64,000 nt of DNA from Paenibacillus sambharensis. GTDB lineage: Bacteria > Bacillota > Bacilli > Paenibacillales > Paenibacillaceae. The notes beneath the pieces were generated by a model. It did not search any database, was not told the DNA's origin, and saw nothing but the letters and a program-made list of their open reading frames with translations. A program made the position numbers and the translations under genes. The stretch lies in NCBI RefSeq assembly GCF_003233845.1, contig NZ_QKRB01000054.1, positions 62,001-126,000 of the forward strand, in the 5' to 3' direction. Below, piece by piece: positions 29,025 to 37,176 of this stretch. Each line of letters opens with the position of its first letter. Position 1 is the stretch's first letter.

Positions 29025-29783
29025 ATGTTTGCGGCACAGCGCAGGGAACAGATTATGGCGTTATTGAAGGAACAGAAGCAAGTTATTGTAAAGGAGCTGG
29101 CTGTCCGTTTCGGCGTTTCGGAAGGGACGCTGCGGACCGATCTGCGGGTAATGGAGGAAGAGGGGCTGCTGGAGCGGACACACGGCGGGGCGGTCATGCC
29201 GCGGACGCAGATGCATGATTCGGGGTATGCATCAAGAAGTGAGCTTAATCATGAGGAGAAGCGGGCAATCGCGAGGGCAGCCTCCGCGTTTGTCCACCAA
29301 GGGCAGTGCATTATGCTGGATGCAAGCTCAACGGCATTGGAACTGGCCAAGCTGCTCGTGGATTATGATTTTCTTACCGTCGTGACTAATGGCTTGGAGT
29401 CTGCTATTGAGCTCAACCGCAATCCGCGCATCAATGTTATCCTGATCGGCGGTGTGCTGCGCCCGAGCTCCCGGACGGTAGAAGGACTGCTCGGCAGGAG
29501 TATATTGGAGGAGGTTCACGCAGACTATTTCTTTACTTCAGCAGAGGCCTTTCATGCTGAGGCCGGTATGACGGATTTCAGTCTGTATGAGGCAGAGCTC
29601 AAGAAGCGGATGGCCGCTAATGCCGCGAAAGTCTGCGCGATGGTGGATCATACAAAGCTCAACCGCCGCTCTATTGCGACGAGCGTCCAGGTATCCGGTC
29701 TTGATATGCTGATAACTGACCGTCTTGCAGACCGGCGTCTTCTGGAATCCCTTCATCATCTACAGATTGTAGTTGCGGATTAA
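29025..29783 (+). CDS. DeoR-family transcriptional regulator
   Basis: DeoR regulators bind DNA through an N-terminal helix-turn-helix and sense phosphorylated sugars. The 252-residue protein (ATG 29025, GGGGGA upstream) begins MFAAQRREQIMALLKEQKQ. Its HTH is VKELAVRFGVSEGTLRTDLRVMEEEGLL, and THGGAV follows as in the family. The sensor domain contains LDASSTALELAKLL and VVTNGLESAIEL. Some DeoR proteins have a longer N-terminus, and the frame is open from 28980. It is followed by araM, whose promoter contains an inverted repeat, so it may control that gene. Confidence 0.88.
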   Translation: MFAAQRREQIMALLKEQKQVIVKELAVRFGVSEGTLRTDLRVMEEEGLLERTHGGAVMPRTQMHDSGYASRSELNHEEKRAIARAASAFVHQGQCIMLDASSTALELAKLLVDYDFLTVVTNGLESAIELNRNPRINVILIGGVLRPSSRTVEGLLGRSILEEVHADYFFTSAEAFHAEAGMTDFSLYEAELKKRMAANAAKVCAMVDHTKLNRRSIATSVQVSGLDMLITDRLADRRLLESLHHLQIVVAD

Positions 29784-29877
29784 AGGACTGTTATTCATTG
29801 ATGCATGTGTTCATAACCGTAAGTAAGTGATAATCGATTGATAATGAACAATTGTCGGCCGCAAATGCAATCAAATG

Positions 29878-29906
29878 TTGACATTCGATAGGAAAATCGA
29901 AAGAAT
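29878..29906 (+). promoter_or_regulatory. Candidate araM promoter with embedded operator
   Basis: TTGACA (29878-29883) is a perfect -35, and AAGAAT (29901-29906) is a weaker -10 after 17 bases. The spacer contains a perfect inverted repeat TTCGAT-N6-ATCGAA (29884-29889 and 29896-29901), placed where a repressor would block RNA polymerase. Confidence 0.5.
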
Positions 29907-29950
29907 TGAAAGGGAAATATAACGGAAAACGGAGCAGAGGTGGATAAAGG

Positions 29951-31180
29951 ATGGAGACCATGATAGAGAGAGTGAACCGGCTGGTCGCTGAGGATAAGGG
30001 CGGCTGGCATTATCATACCGTGACGCTGGACGAGATTGTGGTGGAGAGCGGAGCTTTGTCCAGAGTGCCGGCTTACATTCAGAATCATGGCTATAACCGT
30101 GTTATCATCGTCGCTGATGACAATACGGCACGGGCGGCAGGCAATGAGCTTGTGGAGCTGCTGGTGGAAGCGGGAGTTGCTAATAAGCAGGTCATGGTGA
30201 AGCCCAATGCAATCGGGGATGTGGTTGCGGATGAGCAGACCATTATTCAGGTAATGCTTGAGATCGATCATGAGACGACGGATTTGATCGTGGCTGCTGG
30301 ATCAGGAACGATTCATGATGTGGTGCGGTTTATTGCCTACAAGATGAATAAGCCGTTCTTGTCGGTGCCGACTGCGCCATCTGTCGACGGCTTTAACTCG
30401 AAGGGTGCGCCGCTCATCATCCGCGGTGACAAAATCACAATTGCTGCTTCATCTCCGGTGGCGATATTCGCGGATCTTGATATTCTGACTAAAGCGCCTG
30501 CGGCGCTCGTAGCTGCAGGGTTTGGTGATATGCTGGGCAAGTATACGTCCCTGTTCGACTGGAATTTTGGAAGGATTGCCGCAGGCGAGCCTCACAGCAG
30601 GCTCGCGGAATCGATTACGAAGGATGCATTGGAGCAGTGTGTGCGCCAAGCCGAGTCCATAGCCCGCAGAGATGCGGAGGGGATTCGCAGCTTGATGAAC
30701 TCCCTGATCGAATCAGGGCTGGCCATGCTGATTCTTGGCGTATCTCATCCCGCTTCGGGTGCTGAGCATCATCTCTCCCACTATTGGGAGATGGAGTATC
30801 TGCGGCTTGGCCGCAAGCAGCTGCTGCACGGTGCGAAAGTTGGTGTAGCTTGCACCATTATTTCCGAGCTGTACCATCGGCTGGCGGATGAAGGCTGGCT
30901 TGGTCAAGCATTGGAGTCCGATCCGGCTGACCATGAAGCCTTCCAGGCCATTCATGAGCATCGGGAGGAGATTGAGGCGGCTATTAGAGCCATCCCTGCT
31001 CCTGATCAGCTGAAGCAGCTGCTCAGAACCGTTGGAGGCTTCACGGAGCCGCTGCAGCTGGGTGTTGACAGCGAACTGTTGTCACGCAGCCTGCGGGGAG
31101 CGCATCATATCCGCCCTAACCGGTTTACCCTGCTGCGTGCCTACAATAAATCCATGCAGCCCTCCAAAGTAATGGTATAA
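29951..31180 (+). CDS. araM: sn-Glycerol-1-phosphate dehydrogenase (AraM/EgsA family)
   Basis: Members reduce dihydroxyacetone phosphate to sn-glycerol-1-phosphate. In B. subtilis this feeds heptaprenylglyceryl phosphate, an archaeal-type ether lipid precursor. The 409-residue protein has a Rossmann-like N-half (VIIVADDNTARAAG, VAAGSGTIHDVVRFIA, SVPTAPSVDGFNSKGAPL). Metal ligands are an aspartate in GFGDMLGKYTSLFDW and histidines in SHPASGAEHHLSHYWE and LLHGAKVG. The family and reaction are firm; the ether-lipid role is inferred from B. subtilis. The pcrB partner is not in this window. Confidence 0.9.
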   Translation: METMIERVNRLVAEDKGGWHYHTVTLDEIVVESGALSRVPAYIQNHGYNRVIIVADDNTARAAGNELVELLVEAGVANKQVMVKPNAIGDVVADEQTIIQVMLEIDHETTDLIVAAGSGTIHDVVRFIAYKMNKPFLSVPTAPSVDGFNSKGAPLIIRGDKITIAASSPVAIFADLDILTKAPAALVAAGFGDMLGKYTSLFDWNFGRIAAGEPHSRLAESITKDALEQCVRQAESIARRDAEGIRSLMNSLIESGLAMLILGVSHPASGAEHHLSHYWEMEYLRLGRKQLLHGAKVGVACTIISELYHRLADEGWLGQALESDPADHEAFQAIHEHREEIEAAIRAIPAPDQLKQLLRTVGGFTEPLQLGVDSELLSRSLRGAHHIRPNRFTLLRAYNKSMQPSKVMV

Positions 31181-31186
31181 ATAACG

Positions 31187-31223
31187 AAAGAGGTCTTCTC
31201 GCTGGTGAGAAGACCTCTTTTTT
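31187..31223. terminator. Terminator between araM and a convergent membrane-protein gene
   Basis: A perfect 14-bp stem (31187-31200 with 31207-31220) with a six-base loop continues into TTTTTT on the forward strand. It lies between convergent genes and may serve both. Confidence 0.88.
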
Positions 31224-31251
31224 CGATTGTTGAGATACGGAGTTAAGAATT

Positions 31252-31779
31252 CTAGGAGGTGACCCGCATCTTCTCGTCCTGTCTGGCTTGAAATTGAACC
31301 AGCATGAAGCTTGTCATAACCAGAATCAGGAAGGTGCCGTGCTCCCATAGCTCGGCCCTGTCCCCGAACAGAATATCGCCGGCTGAGAAGACAAAGAAGA
31401 TCAGCATGCTTATTTTGAAGGCAAGGGACTGAAGGCTTTTGTTTGATGCTGACTTCACTGCCAGCACGACAAAAGCTATGGCCAGCAGGATCTCTATCAC
31501 ACTGATCGCATACAGGCAGATCGCCGATATATAACCCGGCAAGTTGAGTGTGGCAAAATAGTTGGCGAATTTCTCATCCCGCGTCACGCCATAGAAGTAA
31601 TTGTGGTTGAAGAACTTGTCGAGCCCGTTCAGCAGCCAGAACATAGCCCAGAAGCCGTGGACGATAAAGGCAAAGGAGAGTTTGTTATCGAGGGCCTTAA
31701 GAAACCGGTGGGCACCTCTCTGTGAAGAGTCATTGACAGTGTGGTAAGGCTTCATCGAGCCGCCTTGAACAGTTTTCAT
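31252..31779 (-). CDS. Uncharacterised four-helix membrane protein
   Basis: I do not recognise this 175-residue protein. About 25 polar N-terminal residues are followed by four hydrophobic segments (near LSFAFIVHGFWAMFWLLN, GYISAICLYAISVIEILLAIA, LAFKISMLIFFVFSAG and GTFLILVMTSFMLVQ). A charged loop FFNHNYFYGVTRDEKFANYF carries several aromatic and histidine residues. The arrangement loosely resembles DoxX- or MauE-like four-helix proteins, but no signature fixes it. AGAGGTG is about eight bases upstream; a second ATG at residue 9 could also serve. It stands alone on the reverse strand beside an AT-rich intergenic region. Confidence 0.7.
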   Translation of the reverse strand: MKTVQGGSMKPYHTVNDSSQRGAHRFLKALDNKLSFAFIVHGFWAMFWLLNGLDKFFNHNYFYGVTRDEKFANYFATLNLPGYISAICLYAISVIEILLAIAFVVLAVKSASNKSLQSLAFKISMLIFFVFSAGDILFGDRAELWEHGTFLILVMTSFMLVQFQARQDEKMRVTS

Positions 31780-32109
31780 AAATTACACACCTCTCGTGTT
31801 TCTTATTAGAAAATAAAGTAATTTTAGATAAAAACATTACCTTGCGTAGTGTTTATATCTCATTAATAAAAATATAAAGCGGTATAAGTACATTATATTT
31901 CCAGTAAAATCAAAAATAAATAGGGGCTTTCTAAATGTTTGAAATTTGACAATACTTTAATAATCTCTCGCGCTGCAAGCTGGCCTTCCGATATAATAGA
32001 AAGCGCGACAGAAGGGCGGTTAACCCAATATTGCCTATTGCGGCCGTGTGGCTGTTTCGATATAATGTCCACTATAGATGTACAGTTGTCTTTGTGAGGA
32101 GGACGATAG
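31780..32109. other. AT-rich intergenic region with promoters
   Basis: About 330 bases lie between divergent genes, and the stretch 31795-31960 is much more AT-rich than the rest of the window. No coding frame or repeat was seen. On the forward strand it holds the pheB promoter at 32038-32066. A second TATAAT at 31992-31997 has no good -35, and an isolated TTGACA lies at 31946-31951 without a matched -10. Confidence 0.5.
32038..32066 (+). promoter_or_regulatory. Sigma-A promoter of pheB-hom
   Basis: TTGCGG (32038-32043), 17 bases and TATAAT (32061-32066), 44 bases before the pheB ATG. Confidence 0.6.
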
Positions 32110-32547
32110 ATGACGGATCGTTATTATGTCGTCCGCGAGGACATTTTGCCGGAAGCGATTGTCAAGACCATGCAAGTTAAAGGCATGCTGCAGCGAGGCG
32201 AAGCCGAGACGGTACATGAAGCAGTGGAACGTGTCGGGCTCAGCAGAAGTGCTTTCTATAAATATAAAGACGGCATCTATGCTTTGAATCAGCTAGGCAG
32301 GGAACGGATTGTGACCGTTTCGATGGATCTTGATCACCGCTCGGGTGTTTTATCCAAAGTGCTCGGGCTTGTGGCCGATTCCGACGGCAATGTGCTGACG
32401 ATTCATCAGAGTATTCCACTGCAGGGTTTGGCCAATGTGGTAATCTCGGTGGATACATCGGGCATGCCTGCGTCGCTTGGGGAAATGCTGGACAGCATTC
32501 GTTCACAAGACGGAGTACGCAAAGTGTCGGTAATAGGGCAGGGATAG
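32110..32547 (+). CDS. pheB: ACT-domain protein PheB (UPF0735 family)
   Basis: This is a 145-residue protein with a helical N-terminal part resembling a small helix-turn-helix (ETVHEAVERVGLSRSAFYKYKDGI) and a C-terminal ACT domain (RIVTVSMDLDHRSGVLSKVLGLVADSDGNVLTIHQ). ACT domains bind amino acids. In B. subtilis pheB lies just before pheA, and a regulatory role in amino acid metabolism is assumed but not proven. GTGAGGAGG precedes the ATG. Here it opens the threonine/phenylalanine gene group, and hom follows after 26 bases. Confidence 0.9.
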   Translation: MTDRYYVVREDILPEAIVKTMQVKGMLQRGEAETVHEAVERVGLSRSAFYKYKDGIYALNQLGRERIVTVSMDLDHRSGVLSKVLGLVADSDGNVLTIHQSIPLQGLANVVISVDTSGMPASLGEMLDSIRSQDGVRKVSVIGQG

Positions 32548-32573
32548 ATTAAATGGATCGTGGAGGAGAGCGT

Positions 32574-33860
32574 ATGAAACCAGTCAAGGTAGGATTGCTA
32601 GGGCTTGGCACTGTCGGAACAGGTGTTGTCCGCATCGTGGAGAGACATCAGGAGGATCTGCTTGGCCAGGCCGGTTCACCGATTATCATTGAACAAATTG
32701 CGGTTAAGAACACGAACAAGCTGCGGAGTGTACCTATTGATGCGGACAAGTTGACGGATGATCCTTGGGATGTGATCCGCAATCCGGAGATAGATGTCAT
32801 TATTGAAGTTATGGGCGGAATCAACCAGACGAAGGAATATATACTGGAAGCTCTTGCCTCAGGCAAACACGTTGTCACGGCAAATAAGGACTTGATGGCG
32901 CTGCATGGTCAGGAAATACTGGCGAAGGCACGCGAGAACCGCTGTGATGTGATGTATGAAGCAAGCGTGGCGGGCGGGATACCGATTATCCGCACCTTGA
33001 TTGAGGGATTCTCTTCCGATCGAATCACCAAGATTATGGGCATTGTAAACGGCACAACAAACTACATGCTCACCAAGATGACCCAAGAGGGTGTTTCCTA
33101 CTCCGACGTGCTGCGGGAAGCTCAGGAGCTGGGTTACGCTGAAGCAGATCCCACTTCGGATGTCGAAGGGCTGGATGCCGCGCGCAAGATGGCGATCCTT
33201 GCCACACTCGGCTTCCGCACCAACGTTGCGCTTGAGGACGTGTCTGTCAGAGGCATCTCTTCGATCAGCCAGGAGGATATCCAGTATGCCAAGCGGCTCG
33301 GATATGAAGTGAAGCTGCTCGGCATAGCAGAGCGCGAGAACGATGCAATCAGCGTTACCGTACAGCCGACGATGGTGAAGAACACGCATCCGATTGCTTC
33401 CGTTAACGGAGTATTCAATGCCGTATACGTATATGGCGAAGCAGTGGGTGAAACGATGTTCTACGGTCCGGGTGCAGGTGAAATGCCGACAGCGACCTCG
33501 ATTGTAGCAGACCTAGTTGCCGTTGTTAAGAACCTGAAGCTTGGCGTGAACGGCCAGCAGGCGGCCGCTATTTTCCGGGACAAGAAGCTGATGAGCGACG
33601 AGCAGACAATGAGCAAGAATTTCCTGCTCCTTCATGTGGATGACCGTGCGGGGGTACTGGCTCAGATCACGCAGGTGTTCGCCGAATACGGCGTCAGCCT
33701 GGAGTCCGTTCTGCAGCAGCCGAACCCGACCAATCCGGAAGCCGAAATTATTGTGATCACCCATGACGCTAGCAGGGCATCCATTCAGAAGGTGCTTCAG
33801 GTATTCGAATCGCTGGATGTGATCCGGACGGTGAAGAGTGCGTACCGGGTGGAAGGCTAA
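32574..33860 (+). CDS. hom: Homoserine dehydrogenase
   Basis: Hom reduces aspartate semialdehyde to homoserine, a step shared by threonine and methionine synthesis. The NAD(P)-binding motif GLLGLGTVGTGV is at 7-18. The catalytic region includes EASVAGGIPIIRTL, GIVNGTTNYMLTKM and GLDAARKMAILA. A C-terminal ACT domain (VDDRAGVLAQITQVFAEYGVSLESVLQQP) suggests feedback control by threonine. ATG 32574 has GGAGGAG five bases upstream and gives 428 residues. The earlier ATG 32553 has no good site. Confidence 0.97.
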   Translation: MKPVKVGLLGLGTVGTGVVRIVERHQEDLLGQAGSPIIIEQIAVKNTNKLRSVPIDADKLTDDPWDVIRNPEIDVIIEVMGGINQTKEYILEALASGKHVVTANKDLMALHGQEILAKARENRCDVMYEASVAGGIPIIRTLIEGFSSDRITKIMGIVNGTTNYMLTKMTQEGVSYSDVLREAQELGYAEADPTSDVEGLDAARKMAILATLGFRTNVALEDVSVRGISSISQEDIQYAKRLGYEVKLLGIAERENDAISVTVQPTMVKNTHPIASVNGVFNAVYVYGEAVGETMFYGPGAGEMPTATSIVADLVAVVKNLKLGVNGQQAAAIFRDKKLMSDEQTMSKNFLLLHVDDRAGVLAQITQVFAEYGVSLESVLQQPNPTNPEAEIIVITHDASRASIQKVLQVFESLDVIRTVKSAYRVEG

Positions 33861-33945
33861 GGCTTGTTACTGCCTGGTGGCGGGATCATTCATAAGATTC
33901 ATATCGTTAATATAGACCAACTTACTATAAAAGGAGTTATTTGAA

Positions 33946-35013
33946 ATGCGATATTTAGGACTGCTGGAAACGTATAAGGATATGCTGCCGGTAACGGACA
34001 AGACTCCAATGCTGACCCTTCATGAAGGGAATACGCCGCTCATACGTGCGGAAAATTTGTCAAATGAGCTGGATCTCGATATTTATTTCAAGTATGAGGG
34101 CTTGAACCCTACAGGCTCCTTCAAGGACCGCGGCATGGTGATGGCAGTCGCCAAGGCGATGGAAGAAGGCAGCCGGACGATCATGTGTGCTTCGACAGGC
34201 AATACTTCGGCCGCGGCTGCGGCTTATGCTGCCCGGGGCGGATTAAATTGTATCGTGCTCATTCCTAACAATAATATTGCGCTCGGCAAGCTCGCGCAGG
34301 CGATCATTTATGGCGCCAAGGTTATTGCCATTGAAGGCAACTTCGACCGGGCCCTGGAAATTGTGCGTGAAATAACGGCCAAGCATCCGATCACACTGGT
34401 AAACTCCGTTAACCCGTACCGGATTGAGGGCCAGAAGACGGCAGCGTTCGAAGTGAGCGACCAGCTTGGCAAGGCACCCGATTATTTGGCCATACCGGTC
34501 GGCAATGCCGGTAATATCTCCGCTTACTGGAAAGGCTTCAAGGAATATTATGAACAGGGTAAAATCAGCTCCTTGCCTAAGATGGTCGGCTTCGAGGCAG
34601 AAGGCGCCATGGCGATCGTCAAAGGGGAGCCCATCGCAGAGCCGGAGACCATTGCGACGGCTATCCGGATCGGCAATCCCGCCAGCTGGAAGACAGCGGT
34701 TGCTGCGGCGGAAGAATCGGGCGGCCAGATTAATTATGTAACGGACGAAGAGATCCTGCATGCCTACAAGACAATTGCAGGACGTGAAGGAATATTTGCG
34801 GAGCCGGCATCGGCGGCTTCGATCGCCGGCGTTATGAAGCTGAAGCGCGAAGGCGTCTTCCGCGGCGGGGAGACGGTTGTCTGCGTCCTGACCGGTCACG
34901 GCCTGAAGGACCCGAACATCGCGATTAAGAGTGTTAACGCCGAGCCGGTAGTGGTGGAGGATTCCGAAGCGGCTGTTATGGAAGCCATCCGCAAGCTGGA
35001 AGGTGAAGCGTAA
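33946..35013 (+). CDS. thrC: Threonine synthase
   Basis: ThrC is a PLP enzyme that converts O-phosphohomoserine to threonine. It is 355 residues, the short class found in Bacillus. The PLP lysine is Lys60 in [10 protein letters not shown], the phosphate loop is [15 protein letters not shown], and [19 protein letters not shown] is also diagnostic. AAGGAG lies upstream of the ATG. The stop codon shares its last A with the thrB start (TAATG). The 85 bases after hom hold no clear terminator. Confidence 0.97.
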   Translation: MRYLGLLETYKDMLPVTDKTPMLTLHEGNTPLIRAENLSNELDLDIYFKYEGLNPTGSFKDRGMVMAVAKAMEEGSRTIMCASTGNTSAAAAAYAARGGLNCIVLIPNNNIALGKLAQAIIYGAKVIAIEGNFDRALEIVREITAKHPITLVNSVNPYRIEGQKTAAFEVSDQLGKAPDYLAIPVGNAGNISAYWKGFKEYYEQGKISSLPKMVGFEAEGAMAIVKGEPIAEPETIATAIRIGNPASWKTAVAAAEESGGQINYVTDEEILHAYKTIAGREGIFAEPASAASIAGVMKLKREGVFRGGETVVCVLTGHGLKDPNIAIKSVNAEPVVVEDSEAAVMEAIRKLEGEA

Positions 35014-35990
35014 TGCAGGGGCGGCGGGTACTCGTTAAGGTGCCTGCCAGCACGGCCAATCTTGGGCCGGGCTTTGATACGCTTGGCATGGCGCTGCCGC
35101 TGTATAGCTGGATTGAGATGGGACCAGCGGATGAAGGGACACGGATTAAGCTTTACGGGGATCACTTGAACGGCATTCCGGAAAATAAGGATAATCTGAT
35201 TTTCAAGGTGGCACAGCTGGTATTCGATGAGGCAGGGGTAACGGTGCCGGAGCTGGACATTGCCATGTACAGCGATATCCCGCTTACACGCGGCCTCGGA
35301 AGCAGCGCAAGCGCAATTATCGCTGCTCTGACAGCGGCGAATGCGATGATCGGCAGCCCGCTCTCGGAAGACCGGCTGTTCCAGCTGGCCACGAAGCTTG
35401 AAGGACATCCTGACAATGTGGGAGCCTCGCTGTTTGGCGGCATTATTGTGGCATCATGGGACGGCGATAAGGCGGATTATATCCGGTTGGAGCCGCATCC
35501 ATTACTTGAAGTGCTGGTGGCGATCCCGGATTTCCAGCTGTCAACGGAGAAGGCCCGCCATGCGGTGCCGGATACGTTCACGAAAGCTGACACGGTCTAT
35601 AACGTGAGCAAGAGCTCTCTCTTGGTAGCCGCTCTGGCGGCAGGTAGGCTGGACAAAATAAAGGATGCGATGCGCGACCGGCTGCACCAGCCATACCGTG
35701 CCGCGCTTATACCGGGCATGTCGCATATTCTGGCGCATGCTGCAGATTATGGAGCGCTTGGAGCAGCACTCAGCGGAGCGGGACCGACTTTGCTCGCGCT
35801 GGTGGAAGCGGGAAGCAGCCGGAAGGCAGAGCTGGAGCGCTTCATGCTGGAGTCCCTGGGCTCGGAGGGGATTCAGGCGTCGCTTGTATGGCTGAAGCCA
35901 TGTCTGCATGGCCCTGCTATTAACGTTCTAGAGGAAACCCCGGAGCGGTTGCCGTTCATAGAACGGATCAAAGGAGAAGTAAAGGCATGA
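35013..35990 (+). CDS. thrB: Homoserine kinase
   Basis: ThrB phosphorylates homoserine for ThrC. It is a 325-residue GHMP-family kinase with VKVPASTANLGPGFDTLGMAL at the N-terminus, the ATP loop PLTRGLGSSASA (90-101) and the C-terminal GALGAALSGAGPTLLALV. It overlaps both neighbours (TAATG with thrC, ATGA with pheA), so the three are probably translated together. Confidence 0.97.
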   Translation: MQGRRVLVKVPASTANLGPGFDTLGMALPLYSWIEMGPADEGTRIKLYGDHLNGIPENKDNLIFKVAQLVFDEAGVTVPELDIAMYSDIPLTRGLGSSASAIIAALTAANAMIGSPLSEDRLFQLATKLEGHPDNVGASLFGGIIVASWDGDKADYIRLEPHPLLEVLVAIPDFQLSTEKARHAVPDTFTKADTVYNVSKSSLLVAALAAGRLDKIKDAMRDRLHQPYRAALIPGMSHILAHAADYGALGAALSGAGPTLLALVEAGSSRKAELERFMLESLGSEGIQASLVWLKPCLHGPAINVLEETPERLPFIERIKGEVKA

Positions 35991-36889
35991 TTAAAGTAGC
36001 GCTTCTGCCAGAGGGTTCAACATCCGATGATGCGGCCCGTTATTTATTTCAAGGAGCCGAGGCTTCCTTTGCCTACCATAAGCTGATTGCGGATGTGTTC
36101 CTGTCGACAGACGGGGGATCGACCGATTACAGTGTCATTCCTATCGAGAACACGATCGAAGGCTCTGTCAGTCTTCACAGCGACTGGATGGTACATGAGG
36201 TGGATCTGCCCATCCAAGCAGAGTGGGTCTATCCCTCCGTGCAGAATTTGATCGGCCGCAGCAGTGAATGCTGCAGCGGGGACGGTAAAACGGACTACAG
36301 CCGGATCGTGAAGGTTATGAGCCATCCAGTAGCAATGGCTCAGTGCACCGGCTTCCTTCGCAGACATCTTCCGCATGCGGAATGGGAGAATGTCAGCAGC
36401 ACAACGGAAGCGGTGAGGCTGGTGAAGGAAAATCCGGGAGCCGGCTGGGCGGCAATCGGCACCAAGAGTGGGGCAGAGCTTCATGGCCTTGACGTGCTAG
36501 AGGAGCGCGTAACGGACCATAACAACAATTTTACCCGGTTCTGGCTGATCGGCCGCAGACCGTTCGAAGCCCGGTCCTCCGAGCATTACAAGACGAGCAT
36601 CCTGGTCACGCTGCCGGAGGACTTCCCGGGTGCGCTGCACCAGGTGCTGTCGGCTTTTTCCTGGCGGAAAATCAACCTGTCACGGATAGAATCCCGTCCG
36701 ACGAAGAAGAAGCTTGGCAATTATTATTTCTTTATCGATATTGCCATGTCGCTTGATACGGTTCTGCTGGCAGCCGCGATCGAAGAGATCGAGGCGCTCG
36801 GGTGCCAGGTGCGTGTGCTTGGCAGTTACCCGACCTTCGCTTACGAGCCATCGGGCCGAGAAGCGCTTAACGCGGGCCAGCGCTGCTGA
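35987..36889 (+). CDS. pheA: Prephenate dehydratase
   Basis: PheA makes phenylpyruvate from prephenate in phenylalanine synthesis. The 300-residue protein has the catalytic domain (1 to about 190) with IPIENTIEGSV and the conserved threonine motif NNNFTRFWLIG (Thr183). An ACT domain (about 205-285) has SRIESRPTKKKLGNYYFFIDI for phenylalanine feedback. No chorismate mutase domain is present. Placing pheA directly behind thrB mixes phenylalanine and threonine genes in one transcript. Confidence 0.95.
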   Translation: MIKVALLPEGSTSDDAARYLFQGAEASFAYHKLIADVFLSTDGGSTDYSVIPIENTIEGSVSLHSDWMVHEVDLPIQAEWVYPSVQNLIGRSSECCSGDGKTDYSRIVKVMSHPVAMAQCTGFLRRHLPHAEWENVSSTTEAVRLVKENPGAGWAAIGTKSGAELHGLDVLEERVTDHNNNFTRFWLIGRRPFEARSSEHYKTSILVTLPEDFPGALHQVLSAFSWRKINLSRIESRPTKKKLGNYYFFIDIAMSLDTVLLAAAIEEIEALGCQVRVLGSYPTFAYEPSGREALNAGQRC

Positions 36890-37176
36890 GTGTCATGGCA
36901 GTGTGGCGGGATTTCATACAGGATGGAGCGTTCTTCGACAGCAAGCAGCTGCCGGCGGGCGCTTCTGCTGTTTCTAATAGGATTTTGTGCTGACGCTGCA
37001 GATGGCGTACATGCCCCATGGGGACAATCCGTATCATTTTTTTGAGCTTTTTTTACGGTTTTAGGGGACATACGCCTACTCTCCTGCATAGGATGTAATG
37101 AATGACGGCAGGTGCCCTGCAAGAAGCCAGGCAGAGCCGCCGCGACAGAAGTCCGTGACAGGAGGTAATTCGGCAC
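36890..37176. other. Intergenic region between pheA and safA
   Basis: 287 bases with no coding frame I would support. It contains a weak hairpin (ACAGCA at 36938-36943 with TGCTGT at 36966-36971, followed by TTCTAA) that may terminate the pheA transcript. It also holds a palindrome CCCCATGGGG (37015-37024), two runs of seven T, and the safA ribosome binding site AGGAGGT. A sporulation-sigma promoter is expected here, but I could not place one with confidence. Confidence 0.4.

Noticed and set aside
31946-31951. TTGACA as a promoter -35 in the AT-rich region
   Set aside because: No -10 element 16 to 18 bases downstream.
33861-33945. Promoter before thrC (TATAAA at 33926-33931)
   Set aside because: No -35 box at suitable spacing; read-through from hom is more likely.
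36980-37080. Sigma-E or sigma-K promoter of safA around CATACG
   Set aside because: No -35 element at the required distance could be found by eye.
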